DNA of 64,000 nt from Lactococcus petauri (lineage in GTDB: Bacteria > Bacillota > Bacilli > Lactobacillales > Streptococcaceae): contig NZ_MUIZ01000003.1 in assembly GCF_002154895.1 (NCBI RefSeq), positions 62,001-126,000 on the forward strand, read 5' to 3'. How positions within the stretch are numbered: the stretch's first letter is position 1; each line of letters starts with the position of its first letter. A model generated the notes under the pieces. That model saw nothing but the letters and a program-made list of their open reading frames with translations, did no database searches and was not told where the DNA came from. This document shows, one piece after another, positions 1 to 11,265 of the stretch. The translations under genes were made by a program, and so were the position numbers.

Positions 1-422
1 TCCGCCAATGTTTCAGGAGATGCCGTACTCTTAGTAAATTGTGCAAAAGTCATACTTGGGTGATAAAACTGTTGATTGTTTGCAACTTCCCACTCAATAC
101 GCTTGCATTGAGAGAAAACATCTTGATAAGCTAAACCATTTGATTTTGCCCAGTCAATATATTTTGTCGCTGGTGTCCATTGAACAAGCCCATAACCACC
201 ATTCATATTACCAACTCTATCACTTTCCCAGCGATCGGCAATAATACCGCTCTCACTCTGCATATTACCTAGGAGAGCAGATACTGACTGTTTTGTCCAT
301 CCGCGTGACGTAAGATAGTCCCAGATTTGTTTTGCTGTTTCTTGTTGTCCCAGTTTATTTTCCTCCTTTTTTTTATACAATTCTAATAAACCCGTCGACT
401 TACCGATTGTTCTACCTAACAT
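1..422 (-). CDS. Phage-type lysozyme domain protein, 3' end outside window
   Basis: Leftward reading frame that stays open to the left edge, so the C-terminus is missing. The visible part contains AKQIWDYLTSRGW, then LLGNMQSESGI and GGYGLVQWTPATKYIDWA. This is the pattern of the phage tail-tip lysozyme family (Phage_lysozyme2-like), which cuts peptidoglycan and occurs in phage tails and conjugative-element lysins. The Glu in QSESG is the likely catalytic residue. The start is uncertain: an ATG lies at 422 without a good ribosome site, whereas an AAGGAGG at about 360 sits 8 bases before a CTG at about 352. The frame is open further upstream to about 504. It is probably the edge of a mobile element or prophage to the left, but this cannot be confirmed here. 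Confidence 0.6.
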   Translation of the reverse strand, partial: MLGRTIGKSTGLLELYKKKEENKLGQQETAKQIWDYLTSRGWTKQSVSALLGNMQSESGIIADRWESDRVGNMNGGYGLVQWTPATKYIDWAKSNGLAYQDVFSQCKRIEWEVANNQQFYHPSMTFAQFTKSTASPETLA

Positions 423-657
423 ACAGCTGCATTTTTTAGGAATGACTTCAAGTTGGAATCGAACCAACCGTCTCTTATAGACTTGCCATTTTGAAGCCTG
501 ATTTAATTATATGACCGAATTTTCATTTATTCCAGGTTGGAAAACCGACCTCTATAAAGCTAATTTTTCTGCTTGAAGATGGCGACCAAGTTTTGCTTTA
601 TTGCCGATCACATTTATAATTGTAAGCCCTAATTTTAAATTGTTTCAGGTAAAAACA
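423..657. other. Intergenic stretch with possible gene remnant
   Basis: No convincing gene. On the minus strand a frame of about 28 codons (roughly 560 to 648) ends LGRHLQAEKLAL before a TAG and lacks a good start. It may be a decayed gene end, or chance. Confidence 0.25.
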
Positions 658-659
658 AA

Positions 660-687
660 AAAAAACTGCTGAATTCAGCAGTTTTTT
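660..687. terminator. Rho-independent terminator
   Basis: Perfect 20-base palindrome AACTGCTGAATTCAGCAGTT flanked by A-run and T-run, so it can act in both directions. It lies downstream of tRNA-Cys on the minus strand. Confidence 0.8.
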
Positions 688-709
688 ATATTATACAATC
701 TATTGCGAA

Positions 710-780
<71 letters not shown>

Positions 781-864
781 ACAACATTAATCATTATATC
801 GAAATTTAAGGATAAAAGCAAGAACTTTTACAGCTTCTCAAATTTCACCCCTCAAGGGTTAAGA

Positions 865-894
865 AAAAGCCCTAAGCAATTTCTCTTAGAACTT
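865..894 (-). terminator. Terminator of the beta-glucoside PTS cluster
   Basis: On the minus strand a CTAAG / CTTAG stem is followed by GCTTTTTCTT, just after the EIIA stop codon. The stem is short. Confidence 0.5.
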
Positions 895-921
895 TTCTTT
901 TTTCTCAAAGTGTTATCGATA

Positions 922-1254
922 TCAATTTGCCGCTTTTTCTAAAGCTTGAATACGTTTTTCCTGGCTAATAATTTCTGTAGCCAAATCTTTGAAGGTAATT
1001 GCGTTCATCAGATGGTCTTGCGCATGTACCATATAGAGATCGATTTCTGTATGAATACCTTGTGCTTCTTTTGTCAGCATATCTGTTTGAACATCATGGG
1101 CTTGGAGCAACTCTTGGTTCGACTCCTGAAGTGATTTTTCTGCTGCTTCAAAATCTCCTTCTTTTGCTTGTTGGATTGCTTGAAAGGCTAAACCTTTGGC
1201 ATTTCCACCATGCATGATGATTCCCATCACAATTTCCATTCTTTCTTCGTTCAT
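922..1254 (-). CDS. PTS EIIA, lactose/cellobiose family
   Basis: A 110-residue EIIA of the Lac family, a small helical trimeric protein that takes phosphate from HPr and passes it to EIIB in the cytosol. The phospho-acceptor motif VHAQDH is present with His77. The ATG follows AAGGGGATG. It is the last gene of a leftward cluster of EIIB, EIIC, two GH1 enzymes, a second EIIB and this EIIA. It is the only EIIA in the cluster, so it probably serves both EIIB proteins. Substrate is inferred from the GH1 neighbours; a chitobiose- or lactose-type role is less likely. Confidence 0.9.
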   Translation of the reverse strand: MNEERMEIVMGIIMHGGNAKGLAFQAIQQAKEGDFEAAEKSLQESNQELLQAHDVQTDMLTKEAQGIHTEIDLYMVHAQDHLMNAITFKDLATEIISQEKRIQALEKAAN

Positions 1255-1288
1255 TACATCCCCTTTTATTTCGTCGTCTTGAGTTCTT

Positions 1289-1609
1289 TTACTTCATTAA
1301 AACTTCTGCTGCTTCAAGGACTTTATCGCCACGCATCATACCATAGTCTTGCATTTTTATCACATCCATTGGTACATCAGCAGCTTGTGCTTTCTTTTGT
1401 ACCTCTGCCTTCATGAAGCCTACTTGAGGTCCTAAGAGAAGGACATCAGGTTTAGGGGTAGCAGCAAGCATGTTATCGATGTCTGCTGTTGATTTTGCGA
1501 AAATTTCGTAATCCAATCCTTTATCTGCTGCTGCTTTTTGCATTTTAGAAACTAAAAGTGATGTTGACATGCCTGCTGCGCAAGCTAAAGCGATTATTTT
1601 ATCAGCCAT
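1289..1609 (-). CDS. PTS EIIB, cellobiose type (second copy)
   Basis: A 106-residue EIIB that carries phosphate on Cys10 (ALACAAGMSTSLLV) and transfers it to sugar moved by EIIC. The ATG at 1609 was chosen because the family begins directly with MADKIIALAC and AAGGA precedes it; an upstream in-frame start would add 21 unrelated residues. It is very similar to the EIIB at 6205-6531, sharing CAAGMSTSLLV, DYEIFAKS, DNMLA, PDVLLLGPQV and VIKMQDYGMM, so the two are duplicates. It sits 34 bases before the EIIA gene. Confidence 0.92.
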   Translation of the reverse strand: MADKIIALACAAGMSTSLLVSKMQKAAADKGLDYEIFAKSTADIDNMLAATPKPDVLLLGPQVGFMKAEVQKKAQAADVPMDVIKMQDYGMMRGDKVLEAAEVLMK

Positions 1610-1699
1610 AATTATTTTTCCTTCTTTTCTTTTTATAGTCTTAAGTATACCGCTTTCATTGATTTTTTGCAAGTGTTTTCATACTGACAGAGAACGACT

Positions 1700-4656
<2,957 letters not shown>

Positions 4657-4755
4657 CTAATTCTGTTGATTTAACTTTAAATCTTTTACAAGGTTTGAAC
4701 TTGCGTATACTTCAGTTCTTAACATCCTCCCCTTTTTTTAAACGCTCAGTTCCCC

Positions 4756-4803
4756 TCTATAAATGTAAACTCTCCCAGCTCTTGATGAGTTTACATTTAT
4801 AGA
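4756..4803. repeat. 17-bp perfect inverted repeat
   Basis: Left arm 4756-4772 and right arm 4787-4803 are exact complements (TATAAATGTAAACTC within the arm) around a 14-base loop. Neither strand has a T-run after the stem, so it is not a normal terminator. It lies between EIIC and the first GH1 gene. It could be an mRNA-stability hairpin or an operator. Confidence 0.8.
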
Positions 4804-4839
4804 AGAGAGATTAAGTCAATGCTTAATCTCATCTCACTA

Positions 4840-6180
4840 TTATGCTTGTTCAGCTTGCTCTGCTTCATATGCTTCTTTTTCTTGTTGTACAAGAATCGCA
4901 TCATATTTTTTAGCAAATGGCCAGTATATGGCACCTGTCACAAAAATCATCAAGGCTTGCCATGCTGCACCTTGCCAACCTCCGACAATCAAACCTGAAA
5001 GGATTGGCGGTGTTGTCCATGGGACGAAGATACCATTAAACGGTGGGATAATTCCCAGCGCAATAGCTGCATAAGTTCCAAATCCTGAAACGAGAGGGGC
5101 AATCAAGAATGGGAAAGCCAAGATTGGGTTTAAAACAATCGGCATACCAAAGAGTACAGGCTCGTTGATATTGAAGAAGGCGGGTGCCAATGTTAATTTA
5201 CCAATAGTTTTCATTTGAACAGAACGCGCACGATAAATCATAAAGATAACGAAACCGAAAGTCATTCCTGAACCTGTAACCGTAATAAACTGATCCATAA
5301 AGGCTTGCGTAACAATATGTGCCCCATGATCAAGTGATAAGTTACCCTCTTGGAACAATTTGAGATTATCGGCATTATTAGCCAGGAGCAATGGAGTCAT
5401 GATACCGCCAATAACTGTGGCACCATGCACCCCAAACCACCAGATAAATACAGGTAAGAATGCAATTAAGAAGACACCAAGTGGTCCGTCTGTAGCATGT
5501 TGCAGAGGTGTTTGAATTAAAGTATAAATCCATTCAATCGGTGTTTGATCCGTTGTCAATACAGATAGAGCATAGATAAGCATTGCTACAAAAGTAATAA
5601 CGAAAGCTGGCACAAGAGCACCAAAGGAATCTGATACATTTGCAGGCACTTGTTCAGGAAGTTTGATACGGATATCTTTTTTCATGAACCATGAGTAAGA
5701 CCAACCGACCAATAAACCAGCAAGCATAGCGAGGATCATTCCTTTCCCACCAAGCCAAGCTGCATCGATAACACCACTTACTTGATACTCTCCCACGACA
5801 GCAGAACCATCAGCAATTTTAGTCACTGTTGAAATAGTGCTTGGTTGAAGCATAACCATGACAATAATAGAAGTCAAACCAGCAGAGGCGCCTTCATAGC
5901 CTTCGCTCTTCACCCAAGAATAAGCAATACCAAAAGCTGCAAAGAGGGCCATAATACCAAATGAAGCAGCATAGGCTTGATTAAAAATAGGGGCCCAACC
6001 AATTTGTGCAATCCAGTCCGCAACATTTTGTTGAGGGAAGTTTGCTAAGATGAGGAAGATTGCTCCAATAATAATGAAAGGTATTGGATACAACATACCG
6101 TTTTTAATTGCTGTAACGGCTTTTGTGTTCAAAAATTTCATCATCGGAGGCATTAATTTCTCGTTGATAAATTTATTCAT
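4840..6180 (-). CDS. PTS EIIC, cellobiose/beta-glucoside permease
   Basis: A 446-residue membrane permease of the Lac/Cel EIIC family with about ten hydrophobic segments. It contains the family stretches PIPFIIIGAIF, NINEPVLFGMPIVLNP and PPFNGIFVPWTTPPI; the NEPVxFG loop belongs to the substrate site. It moves the beta-glucoside while phosphorylating it with EIIB. The ATG follows a short spacer after the first EIIB. It is the only EIIC in the cluster and so must work with one or both EIIB copies. Confidence 0.93.
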   Translation of the reverse strand: MNKFINEKLMPPMMKFLNTKAVTAIKNGMLYPIPFIIIGAIFLILANFPQQNVADWIAQIGWAPIFNQAYAASFGIMALFAAFGIAYSWVKSEGYEGASAGLTSIIVMVMLQPSTISTVTKIADGSAVVGEYQVSGVIDAAWLGGKGMILAMLAGLLVGWSYSWFMKKDIRIKLPEQVPANVSDSFGALVPAFVITFVAMLIYALSVLTTDQTPIEWIYTLIQTPLQHATDGPLGVFLIAFLPVFIWWFGVHGATVIGGIMTPLLLANNADNLKLFQEGNLSLDHGAHIVTQAFMDQFITVTGSGMTFGFVIFMIYRARSVQMKTIGKLTLAPAFFNINEPVLFGMPIVLNPILAFPFLIAPLVSGFGTYAAIALGIIPPFNGIFVPWTTPPILSGLIVGGWQGAAWQALMIFVTGAIYWPFAKKYDAILVQQEKEAYEAEQAEQA

Positions 6181-6204
6181 ATTTTTACTCCAAAAATTTT
6201 ATTT

Positions 6205-6531
6205 TTAATTCATTAGGGCATCTGCAGCTGCCACTACATTTTTGCCATTCATCATGCCATAGTCTTGCATCTTAATCACATCACAAGGAACTCCTGCGGC
6301 ATTCGCTTTCTTAGTGACTTCTGCTTTCATATAAGAAACTTGAGGACCTAATAAAAGCACATCTGGTTTGTTCGAACCAGAGCCTGCTAACATGTTATCA
6401 ATCTCTGCTACTGACTTAGCAAAAATTTCATAATCTTTTCCAGCTTCTTTTGCTGCTTGTTGCATCTTCGTTACCAGCAATGATGTTGACATACCTGCTG
6501 CACATGCCAGTGCAATAACCTTTTCTGCCAT
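6205..6531 (-). CDS. PTS EIIB, cellobiose type (first copy)
   Basis: A 108-residue EIIB with phospho-Cys10 in LACAAGMSTSLLV. It is the first gene of the PTS transcript, 24 bases before EIIC. It has an AAGGAG ribosome site and a strong promoter about 35 bases upstream. It is near-duplicate to the EIIB at 1289-1609, with a two-residue insertion (GSGSNKPD against ATPKPD). Confidence 0.93.
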   Translation of the reverse strand: MAEKVIALACAAGMSTSLLVTKMQQAAKEAGKDYEIFAKSVAEIDNMLAGSGSNKPDVLLLGPQVSYMKAEVTKKANAAGVPCDVIKMQDYGMMNGKNVVAAADALMN

Positions 6532-6563
6532 TTTTTTCTCCTTATTCTTTTGAGCTCAAGAAT

Positions 6564-6592
6564 ATTATAGCGTTTTCTGAAAAGGCTTTCAA
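6564..6592 (-). promoter_or_regulatory. Promoter of PTS cluster with overlapping cre-like site
   Basis: Minus strand: -35 TTGAAA (6587-6592), 17-base spacer, -10 TATAAT (6564-6569). TGAAAGCCTTTTCA at 6578-6591 matches the catabolite responsive element consensus TGWAANCGNTNWCA with one mismatch and overlaps the -35. CcpA binding there would block polymerase, giving glucose repression. Confidence 0.75.
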
Positions 6593-6681
6593 ACGATAAT
6601 ATGAAATACCTTTCCTGTATTGAAACAAAGAGAAAATGGCTTAAATTAAGGATTTGTGGCTTAAATTTTTGCAATAAATAC

Positions 6682-6711
6682 AAAAAAACTTGCAAAAACT
6701 GCAAGTTTTTT
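6682..6711. terminator. Bidirectional terminator after rpiR
   Basis: AAAAACTTGC and GCAAGTTTTT form a stem around a 7-base loop, with A-run and T-run on the outside. It separates the regulator gene from the PTS promoter. Confidence 0.8.
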
Positions 6712-6745
6712 AAAACATGTTTCACATTTTGGAACAAATTGAGCA

Positions 6746-7486
6746 CTATTCCTCTAAAAAATGGAGCGTTTTATGAGCCAGAACTTCAAGAACTGCAACA
6801 ACAGGAAGTTGTGTCGTTAAATTTCCTAGCGGATAAAGTTTAGACCATTCCGGCGTGAGATTGTAAAAGAGTTGCAAGTCAGCTAGCCGGCCAACTGTAC
6901 TGTCTTCATTATTTGTCAATGAAATAATTTGTGCGCCTTCTTGTTTGAATTCCAACTCCTTATTAATGATTTGAATCGTTTCTCCTGAGGCCGATAAAAT
7001 CAATGCAATGACATTACCTGTGCCATTGATTTGGATAGCTTGAAAAGGATCATTAATAACAAAGGCACGTAAACCTGCATTCACAAAATATTTACACGCA
7101 TAATCAGCTAAAGAACCTGAGTTCCCAATTCCCATAAAAACGGTATAATCTGCTTTAGCAATCATCTTGGCAGCTTCGGTCAGTCGCTTTTGATAACTTT
7201 CAGAATTCATACGGCGTAAAAACATATCAAATTCTAGCATATTGTCATAATGCTGCTCTTCCGCCGTTTTAGGTTTGCTTTGATTTTTTAGAAAGAATTT
7301 TAATTCTGCCCAACCATTAAAGCCCAACTTTGTACTCATTCTTACGATTGTTGTAGTAGAAACATGAAGCTGGCTAGCTAAGCTCCGAATCGTTGCTTTT
7401 TGAACCTTATCTGGAGATTTGATGATAAAATCAAGGACCAAGGTTTCGAGCTCATTAAGCTTGCTTATTTGTTCAGGTTGAAACAT
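6746..7486 (-). CDS. RpiR-family transcriptional regulator
   Basis: A 246-residue regulator with an N-terminal HTH_6 domain (about residues 1-75, ATIRSLASQLHVSTTTIVRM) and a C-terminal SIS sugar-phosphate domain (about 105-235, VFMGIGNSGSLADYA and ILSASGETIQII). Proteins of this family sense phosphosugars. It lies just upstream of the beta-glucoside PTS genes on the same strand, separated by a terminator, and is the likely pathway regulator. It is 19 bases after the DUF218 gene and has an AAAGGAG site, so it may be cotranscribed with cshB. Confidence 0.88.
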   Translation of the reverse strand: MFQPEQISKLNELETLVLDFIIKSPDKVQKATIRSLASQLHVSTTTIVRMSTKLGFNGWAELKFFLKNQSKPKTAEEQHYDNMLEFDMFLRRMNSESYQKRLTEAAKMIAKADYTVFMGIGNSGSLADYACKYFVNAGLRAFVINDPFQAIQINGTGNVIALILSASGETIQIINKELEFKQEGAQIISLTNNEDSTVGRLADLQLFYNLTPEWSKLYPLGNLTTQLPVVAVLEVLAHKTLHFLEE

Positions 7487-7505
7487 AAAAACTCCTTTAT
7501 CTAGC

Positions 7506-8090
7506 TTAAAATAGTGTATATTTGATCAAATAGTAACCCAGAGCTAAACACTCTCGAGCGTAATTGCTCATAGTCTGCCAAGCAGAGGTCTTACTTTCCG
7601 CTGCATAACCTTGCACGTTTTTGTAGCCTAATTTGGAAGCCAAATAAAGGCTACGATAAAGATGAAAGTCGCTCGTCACAAGTAGTGTTTTCCCTTGCAC
7701 ATACTTTTGAGAAAGCGCGAAATTCTCGACAGTATTTCGCGCTTTCTTTTCTTCAATGATTCGGCTAGAGTTTAAACCATGTGCTTTGAGGTATGTGGCC
7801 ATTCCCTCAGCTTCAGATACAGGAGAAGCGGAACTTTGATAACCTGTAACAATAACTCTAGCTTGAGGATTGCTCTTAGCAAGTGTTAAAGCAGTATCAA
7901 GACGGCTCTTCGTAGTAGATGCAGGCTGACCATCTGGCTCAATCTTACTGCCTAAAACTAGTATCGTCTTAAAATCTTGTGCTGTATCTCCTTGATGAGC
8001 GACATCACTCCGTATCAAAAAGAAACAGAAAAGGCCATAGGCCGTTCCCAAAGCAAAGATTAACCCTAAAACTCGAAAGAATTTTTTCAT
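7506..8090 (-). CDS. YdcF/SanA-like DUF218 protein
   Basis: A 194-residue protein with one N-terminal membrane segment (about residues 5-25) followed by a DUF218 domain on the outer side: ILVLGSKIEPDGQPAS, AMTYLKAHGL-type region and ARNTVENFALS, LLVTSDFHLYRS. Members affect envelope permeability or cell-wall metabolism, but the reaction is unknown. Its ATG overlaps the stop of the helicase gene by one base (TAATG), so it is coupled to it. Confidence 0.85.
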   Translation of the reverse strand: MKKFFRVLGLIFALGTAYGLFCFFLIRSDVAHQGDTAQDFKTILVLGSKIEPDGQPASTTKSRLDTALTLAKSNPQARVIVTGYQSSASPVSEAEGMATYLKAHGLNSSRIIEEKKARNTVENFALSQKYVQGKTLLVTSDFHLYRSLYLASKLGYKNVQGYAAESKTSAWQTMSNYARECLALGYYLIKYTLF

Positions 8091-9430
8091 TAGAATTTTT
8101 GTTTGCGGGCTTCACGTTGCTTACGTGCATTTTTATTGTGCTCTGCACGACGTTTTTTCGTATTTTCTTCTTCAATCGCCCATTTCAAGGCACGTTTATA
8201 GCCTGGTTTGACTTTTTTCTTACTCTTAGCCAACTGACCACGCATTTTGTTAGACAACTCTCCAGTCTTGGCTGTACGTTTTTCACGGCGATCACGATCA
8301 TAAGAATCAACAATCTCACCATTTTTCACAGCTTTAGGTTGGAATGTTACACCCATTTTTTCAATTTCACGAATGGCTGAATCATCAGAAGGACTGTAAA
8401 GTGTAATCGCCGTTCCCGACAAACCATTACGTCCTGAGCGTCCTACACGGTGTACAAAGAAGGAAAGATCACGAGGAAGTTCATCATTGATAACATGACT
8501 TACACCTTCGATATCAATCCCACGTGCTGCAATATCCGTTGCTACAACAAACTGATAATCTAAGTTCTTGATGCTTGCCATGATACGTTTCCGTTCACGT
8601 GGTGGGATATCACCATGAATTTTCGCTGCTTTGACACCATTGTTGACTAAGAAATGATGAATATCATCAACGCGTCCCTTTGTATTGGCAAAAATCATTG
8701 CCATATAAGGATTGGTTGCCTTCGAAAGTTGCAGTAAAATTTGGTTATGTGATGCGCCTTTAGTTGAGATCAGCCAGTTTTCAATCGTGTCTGAAATCAC
8801 AGTCTTATTCGCAATTTTTTCCATCACAGGATTATTCAAATATTTTTTAAGGAAAGGCTGTAACTTTTGTGGAATAGTTGCAGAGAAGACCAACATCTGT
8901 ACTTTTTTACCAAAGCTGGCTGCAATTTTATCCACATCTGTCAAGAAGCCCATATCCAAAGTCATGTCCGCTTCATCTACAACAAAAATGGATGCCGTAT
9001 GAATAATCAAAGCTCCCGATTTAAGTAAATCTTGGATACGCCCTGGTGTCCCAATCACGATATGAGGTTGTGAAGACTCAAGTTTCTTAATTTGACGCGC
9101 TTTATCTGTTCCACCCACATAGTTGACCACGCGGATTGCATCATTAAATTTGACAAATTCTTGAGCTGCATGATAAATCTGTGTGGCAAGTTCACGAGAT
9201 GGTGCAGTGATTACGGCTTGGACTTCATCAAGCTCTGTGTTCAATTGTTGGAAAATAGGGAGCAAGAAAGTATGTGTCTTTCCTGAACCTGTTTTTGATT
9301 CCCCTACCAAATCACGGCCTGATAATACGACAGGAATCAGTTTTTCCTGAACGGGGGTTGGCGAAACGAACTTGATTGCCTCAAGCGTTTCATTGATATA
9401 ATTCTTAAAGTTAAATTCTGTAAATTTCAT
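8090..9430 (-). CDS. DEAD-box RNA helicase, CshB-like
   Basis: A 446-residue ATP-dependent RNA helicase. Motif I is ESKTGSGKTH, motif II DEAD, motif III SAT, motif VI HRVGRSGRNG. The C-terminal tail of about 60 residues is very basic (KKRRAEHNKNARKQREARKQ) and likely binds RNA. CshB/YqfR proteins act in cold adaptation and ribosome or mRNA processing. The ATG at 9430 starts at the family N-terminus MKFTEFNFKNYI. An extended -10 (TGCTATAAT) ends only 7 bases before the ATG, with AGGAG lying between, so the transcript may begin at or near the start codon. Confidence 0.9.
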   Translation of the reverse strand: MKFTEFNFKNYINETLEAIKFVSPTPVQEKLIPVVLSGRDLVGESKTGSGKTHTFLLPIFQQLNTELDEVQAVITAPSRELATQIYHAAQEFVKFNDAIRVVNYVGGTDKARQIKKLESSQPHIVIGTPGRIQDLLKSGALIIHTASIFVVDEADMTLDMGFLTDVDKIAASFGKKVQMLVFSATIPQKLQPFLKKYLNNPVMEKIANKTVISDTIENWLISTKGASHNQILLQLSKATNPYMAMIFANTKGRVDDIHHFLVNNGVKAAKIHGDIPPRERKRIMASIKNLDYQFVVATDIAARGIDIEGVSHVINDELPRDLSFFVHRVGRSGRNGLSGTAITLYSPSDDSAIREIEKMGVTFQPKAVKNGEIVDSYDRDRREKRTAKTGELSNKMRGQLAKSKKKVKPGYKRALKWAIEEENTKKRRAEHNKNARKQREARKQKF

Positions 9431-9437
9431 AGCTCCT

Positions 9438-9446
9438 ATTATAGCA
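9438..9446 (-). promoter_or_regulatory. Extended -10 directly upstream of cshB
   Basis: TGCTATAAT on the minus strand, then AGGAGCT, then ATG. No -35 match at 17 bases. Confidence 0.5.
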
Positions 9447-9514
9447 TGAATAGTGCATTTATAAAACAGGGTTCGCCTTTTTAATTCCAATTCTTATTGA
9501 AAAAAGCAGAAAAG

Positions 9515-9545
9515 CAAAAAAAGCACCTCCAAGGTGCTCTTTTTT
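9515..9545 (-). terminator. sodA terminator
   Basis: AGCACCT / AGGTGCT stem just past the sodA stop, with T-runs on both sides. Confidence 0.85.
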
Positions 9546-9548
9546 ATG

Positions 9549-10157
9549 TTATTTAGCTTTAGCGTAAAGTTCGTTTACTTTATCCCAGTTAATCAAGCTA
9601 AAGAAAGCTTCGATGTAATCTGGACGAACATTGCGATATTTCAAATAATAAGCATGTTCCCAAACGTCAAGACCAAGTACTGGAATTTGTCCATCAGAAA
9701 TTGGGTTATCTTGGTTAGCTGTAGAAACAACTTTAAGTTTACCGTAATCGAGAACTAACCAAGCCCAACCTGAACCAAAACGTCCTGTAGCAGCTGCTTT
9801 AAACTCAGCTTTGAAGTCGTCAAATGAACCAAAAGCTTCATCGATGGCTGCAGCGATGTCACCTGTTGGTGCACCACCTGCGTTTGGAGCAAGCCATTCC
9901 CAGAACATTGTGTGGTTCAAATGTCCGCCACCGTTGTTACGTACCGCAACGCGGATATCTTCTGGCAAACGGTCCAAATAAGCCACTAATTCTTCAACAG
10001 TTTTATCAAAGAATTCTGGGTGTTTTTCAATCGCTGCATTAAGATTATTTACATAGGTTTGGTGATGTTTATCATGGTGCAAATGCATTGTTTCTTCATC
10101 AAAGAAAGGTTCCAAAGCGTCGTATGCATAAGGTAATTCTGGAAGTGTATAAGCCAT
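9549..10157 (-). CDS. sodA: Superoxide dismutase, Mn/Fe type
   Basis: A 202-residue cytosolic superoxide dismutase converting superoxide to oxygen and hydrogen peroxide. Metal ligands lie in [22 protein letters not shown], and [20 protein letters not shown] and the pattern of Gly/Gln near the C-terminal ligand fit the Mn-dependent lactic acid bacterial enzyme. AAGGAG precedes the ATG. Monocistronic with its own terminator. Confidence 0.96.
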   Translation of the reverse strand: MAYTLPELPYAYDALEPFFDEETMHLHHDKHHQTYVNNLNAAIEKHPEFFDKTVEELVAYLDRLPEDIRVAVRNNGGGHLNHTMFWEWLAPNAGGAPTGDIAAAIDEAFGSFDDFKAEFKAAATGRFGSGWAWLVLDYGKLKVVSTANQDNPISDGQIPVLGLDVWEHAYYLKYRNVRPDYIEAFFSLINWDKVNELYAKAK

Positions 10158-10209
10158 AGTATTCTCCTTAAATTTTAATATACTATTATTATAAAGAAAT
10201 AAGAACCGT

Positions 10210-11265
10210 TTACAAAATTATCTGCTTATCTTTTCGCTCTTCACGAAAATACTTCAAATCTCGGTCATAGATAAATTCAACTCCTGTTAAATCATCATAC
10301 TCCCGTGCACCAACCAAAGTATAGAGCTTTGTTAAATCATCTTTCCAGTGGCTAAACATTTCATCCAAGGCTTGAGGTCCTTGGGTATGTAGGATGGATA
10401 AAACATGCCCAGCCGAGCTGGCTAAAGGCGCACCCAAAAGTTGAGCATGCAAGATATCTGTAGCTGATGCAATACCTCCCGTAGCAATCAGAGGTTTAGT
10501 ATTTTGCGCCAATTGAGCTTCAATGAGGCTCTCGGGTCCTGTAAAGCCAAAATCATTTAAGTTTAAGGTGCTGTGCCCCCGTCCACTCTCAATCCATGCA
10601 AAATTTGTGCCACCTTTACCGCCAACATTAATGCCAGCGATGGCTGTTTGGCTAAGCTGTTTAAACATTTTTTGACTCATACCAAAGCCGACTTCTTTGA
10701 CTACAACAGGAACATCTAAATTTTCAGCGATACGATTAATATTTTCAAGCCAGTAAAAAGAACGATCCCCTTCACTATCCTTCATGACTAACTCTTGTCC
10801 AGTATTAATATGAATTTCTAAAGCATCAGCAGAGAGCATTTCGACAGCCTTTTGTGCATTTTCTAAAGAGTGTCCTGCTCCCATATTTGCAAAAATGAAA
10901 CCCTTTGGATTATGTTGACGCACTTGACGGAATCCTTCCGCCAATTCGGGATATTTCAAAGCAATCGACTGCGAGCCGACGGCCATTGATATATGATGGT
11001 GGGCCGCAATCTCCGCTAACTCTAAATTAACCTTATCACCTTTTTTAGATCCCCCAGTCATCGCTTCTATGTAAAAAGGAAAATCAAACTTATGTTCCAA
11101 AAGAGTAACCGATAAGTCAACTTCTTGTGTAGAAATTTCTGGCAAGCCATTGGGAACAACCCGTAATGCAGCAGAAAACTCTGAGCGATTTCGGCCTTCG
11201 CGCCAGTACTTTAAGCCAAGTGATAAGTGTTCATCCTTCCGATGTCCGTGGATTTCTTTACTCAT
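10210..11265 (-). CDS. fni: Type 2 isopentenyl-diphosphate isomerase
   Basis: A 351-residue FMN- and NAD(P)H-dependent isomerase that interconverts isopentenyl and dimethylallyl diphosphate, the last step before prenyl chain synthesis. Motifs seen are RKDEHLSL near the N-terminus, [26 protein letters not shown] and [19 protein letters not shown]. It overlaps mvaK2 by eight bases and is the last gene of the mvaD-mvaK2-fni transcript. Confidence 0.95.
   Translation of the reverse strand: MSKEIHGHRKDEHLSLGLKYWREGRNRSEFSAALRVVPNGLPEISTQEVDLSVTLLEHKFDFPFYIEAMTGGSKKGDKVNLELAEIAAHHHISMAVGSQSIALKYPELAEGFRQVRQHNPKGFIFANMGAGHSLENAQKAVEMLSADALEIHINTGQELVMKDSEGDRSFYWLENINRIAENLDVPVVVKEVGFGMSQKMFKQLSQTAIAGINVGGKGGTNFAWIESGRGHSTLNLNDFGFTGPESLIEAQLAQNTKPLIATGGIASATDILHAQLLGAPLASSAGHVLSILHTQGPQALDEMFSHWKDDLTKLYTLVGAREYDDLTGVEFIYDRDLKYFREERKDKQIIL

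Noticed and set aside
47-244. Rightward 67-codon frame at the left edge
   Set aside because: It mirrors the leftward phage-lysozyme gene, whose motifs are clear.
1655-1685. Second cre site (TGAAAACACTTGCA, minus strand) before the 1289-1609 EIIB
   Set aside because: Two mismatches to the consensus, and no good promoter beside it.
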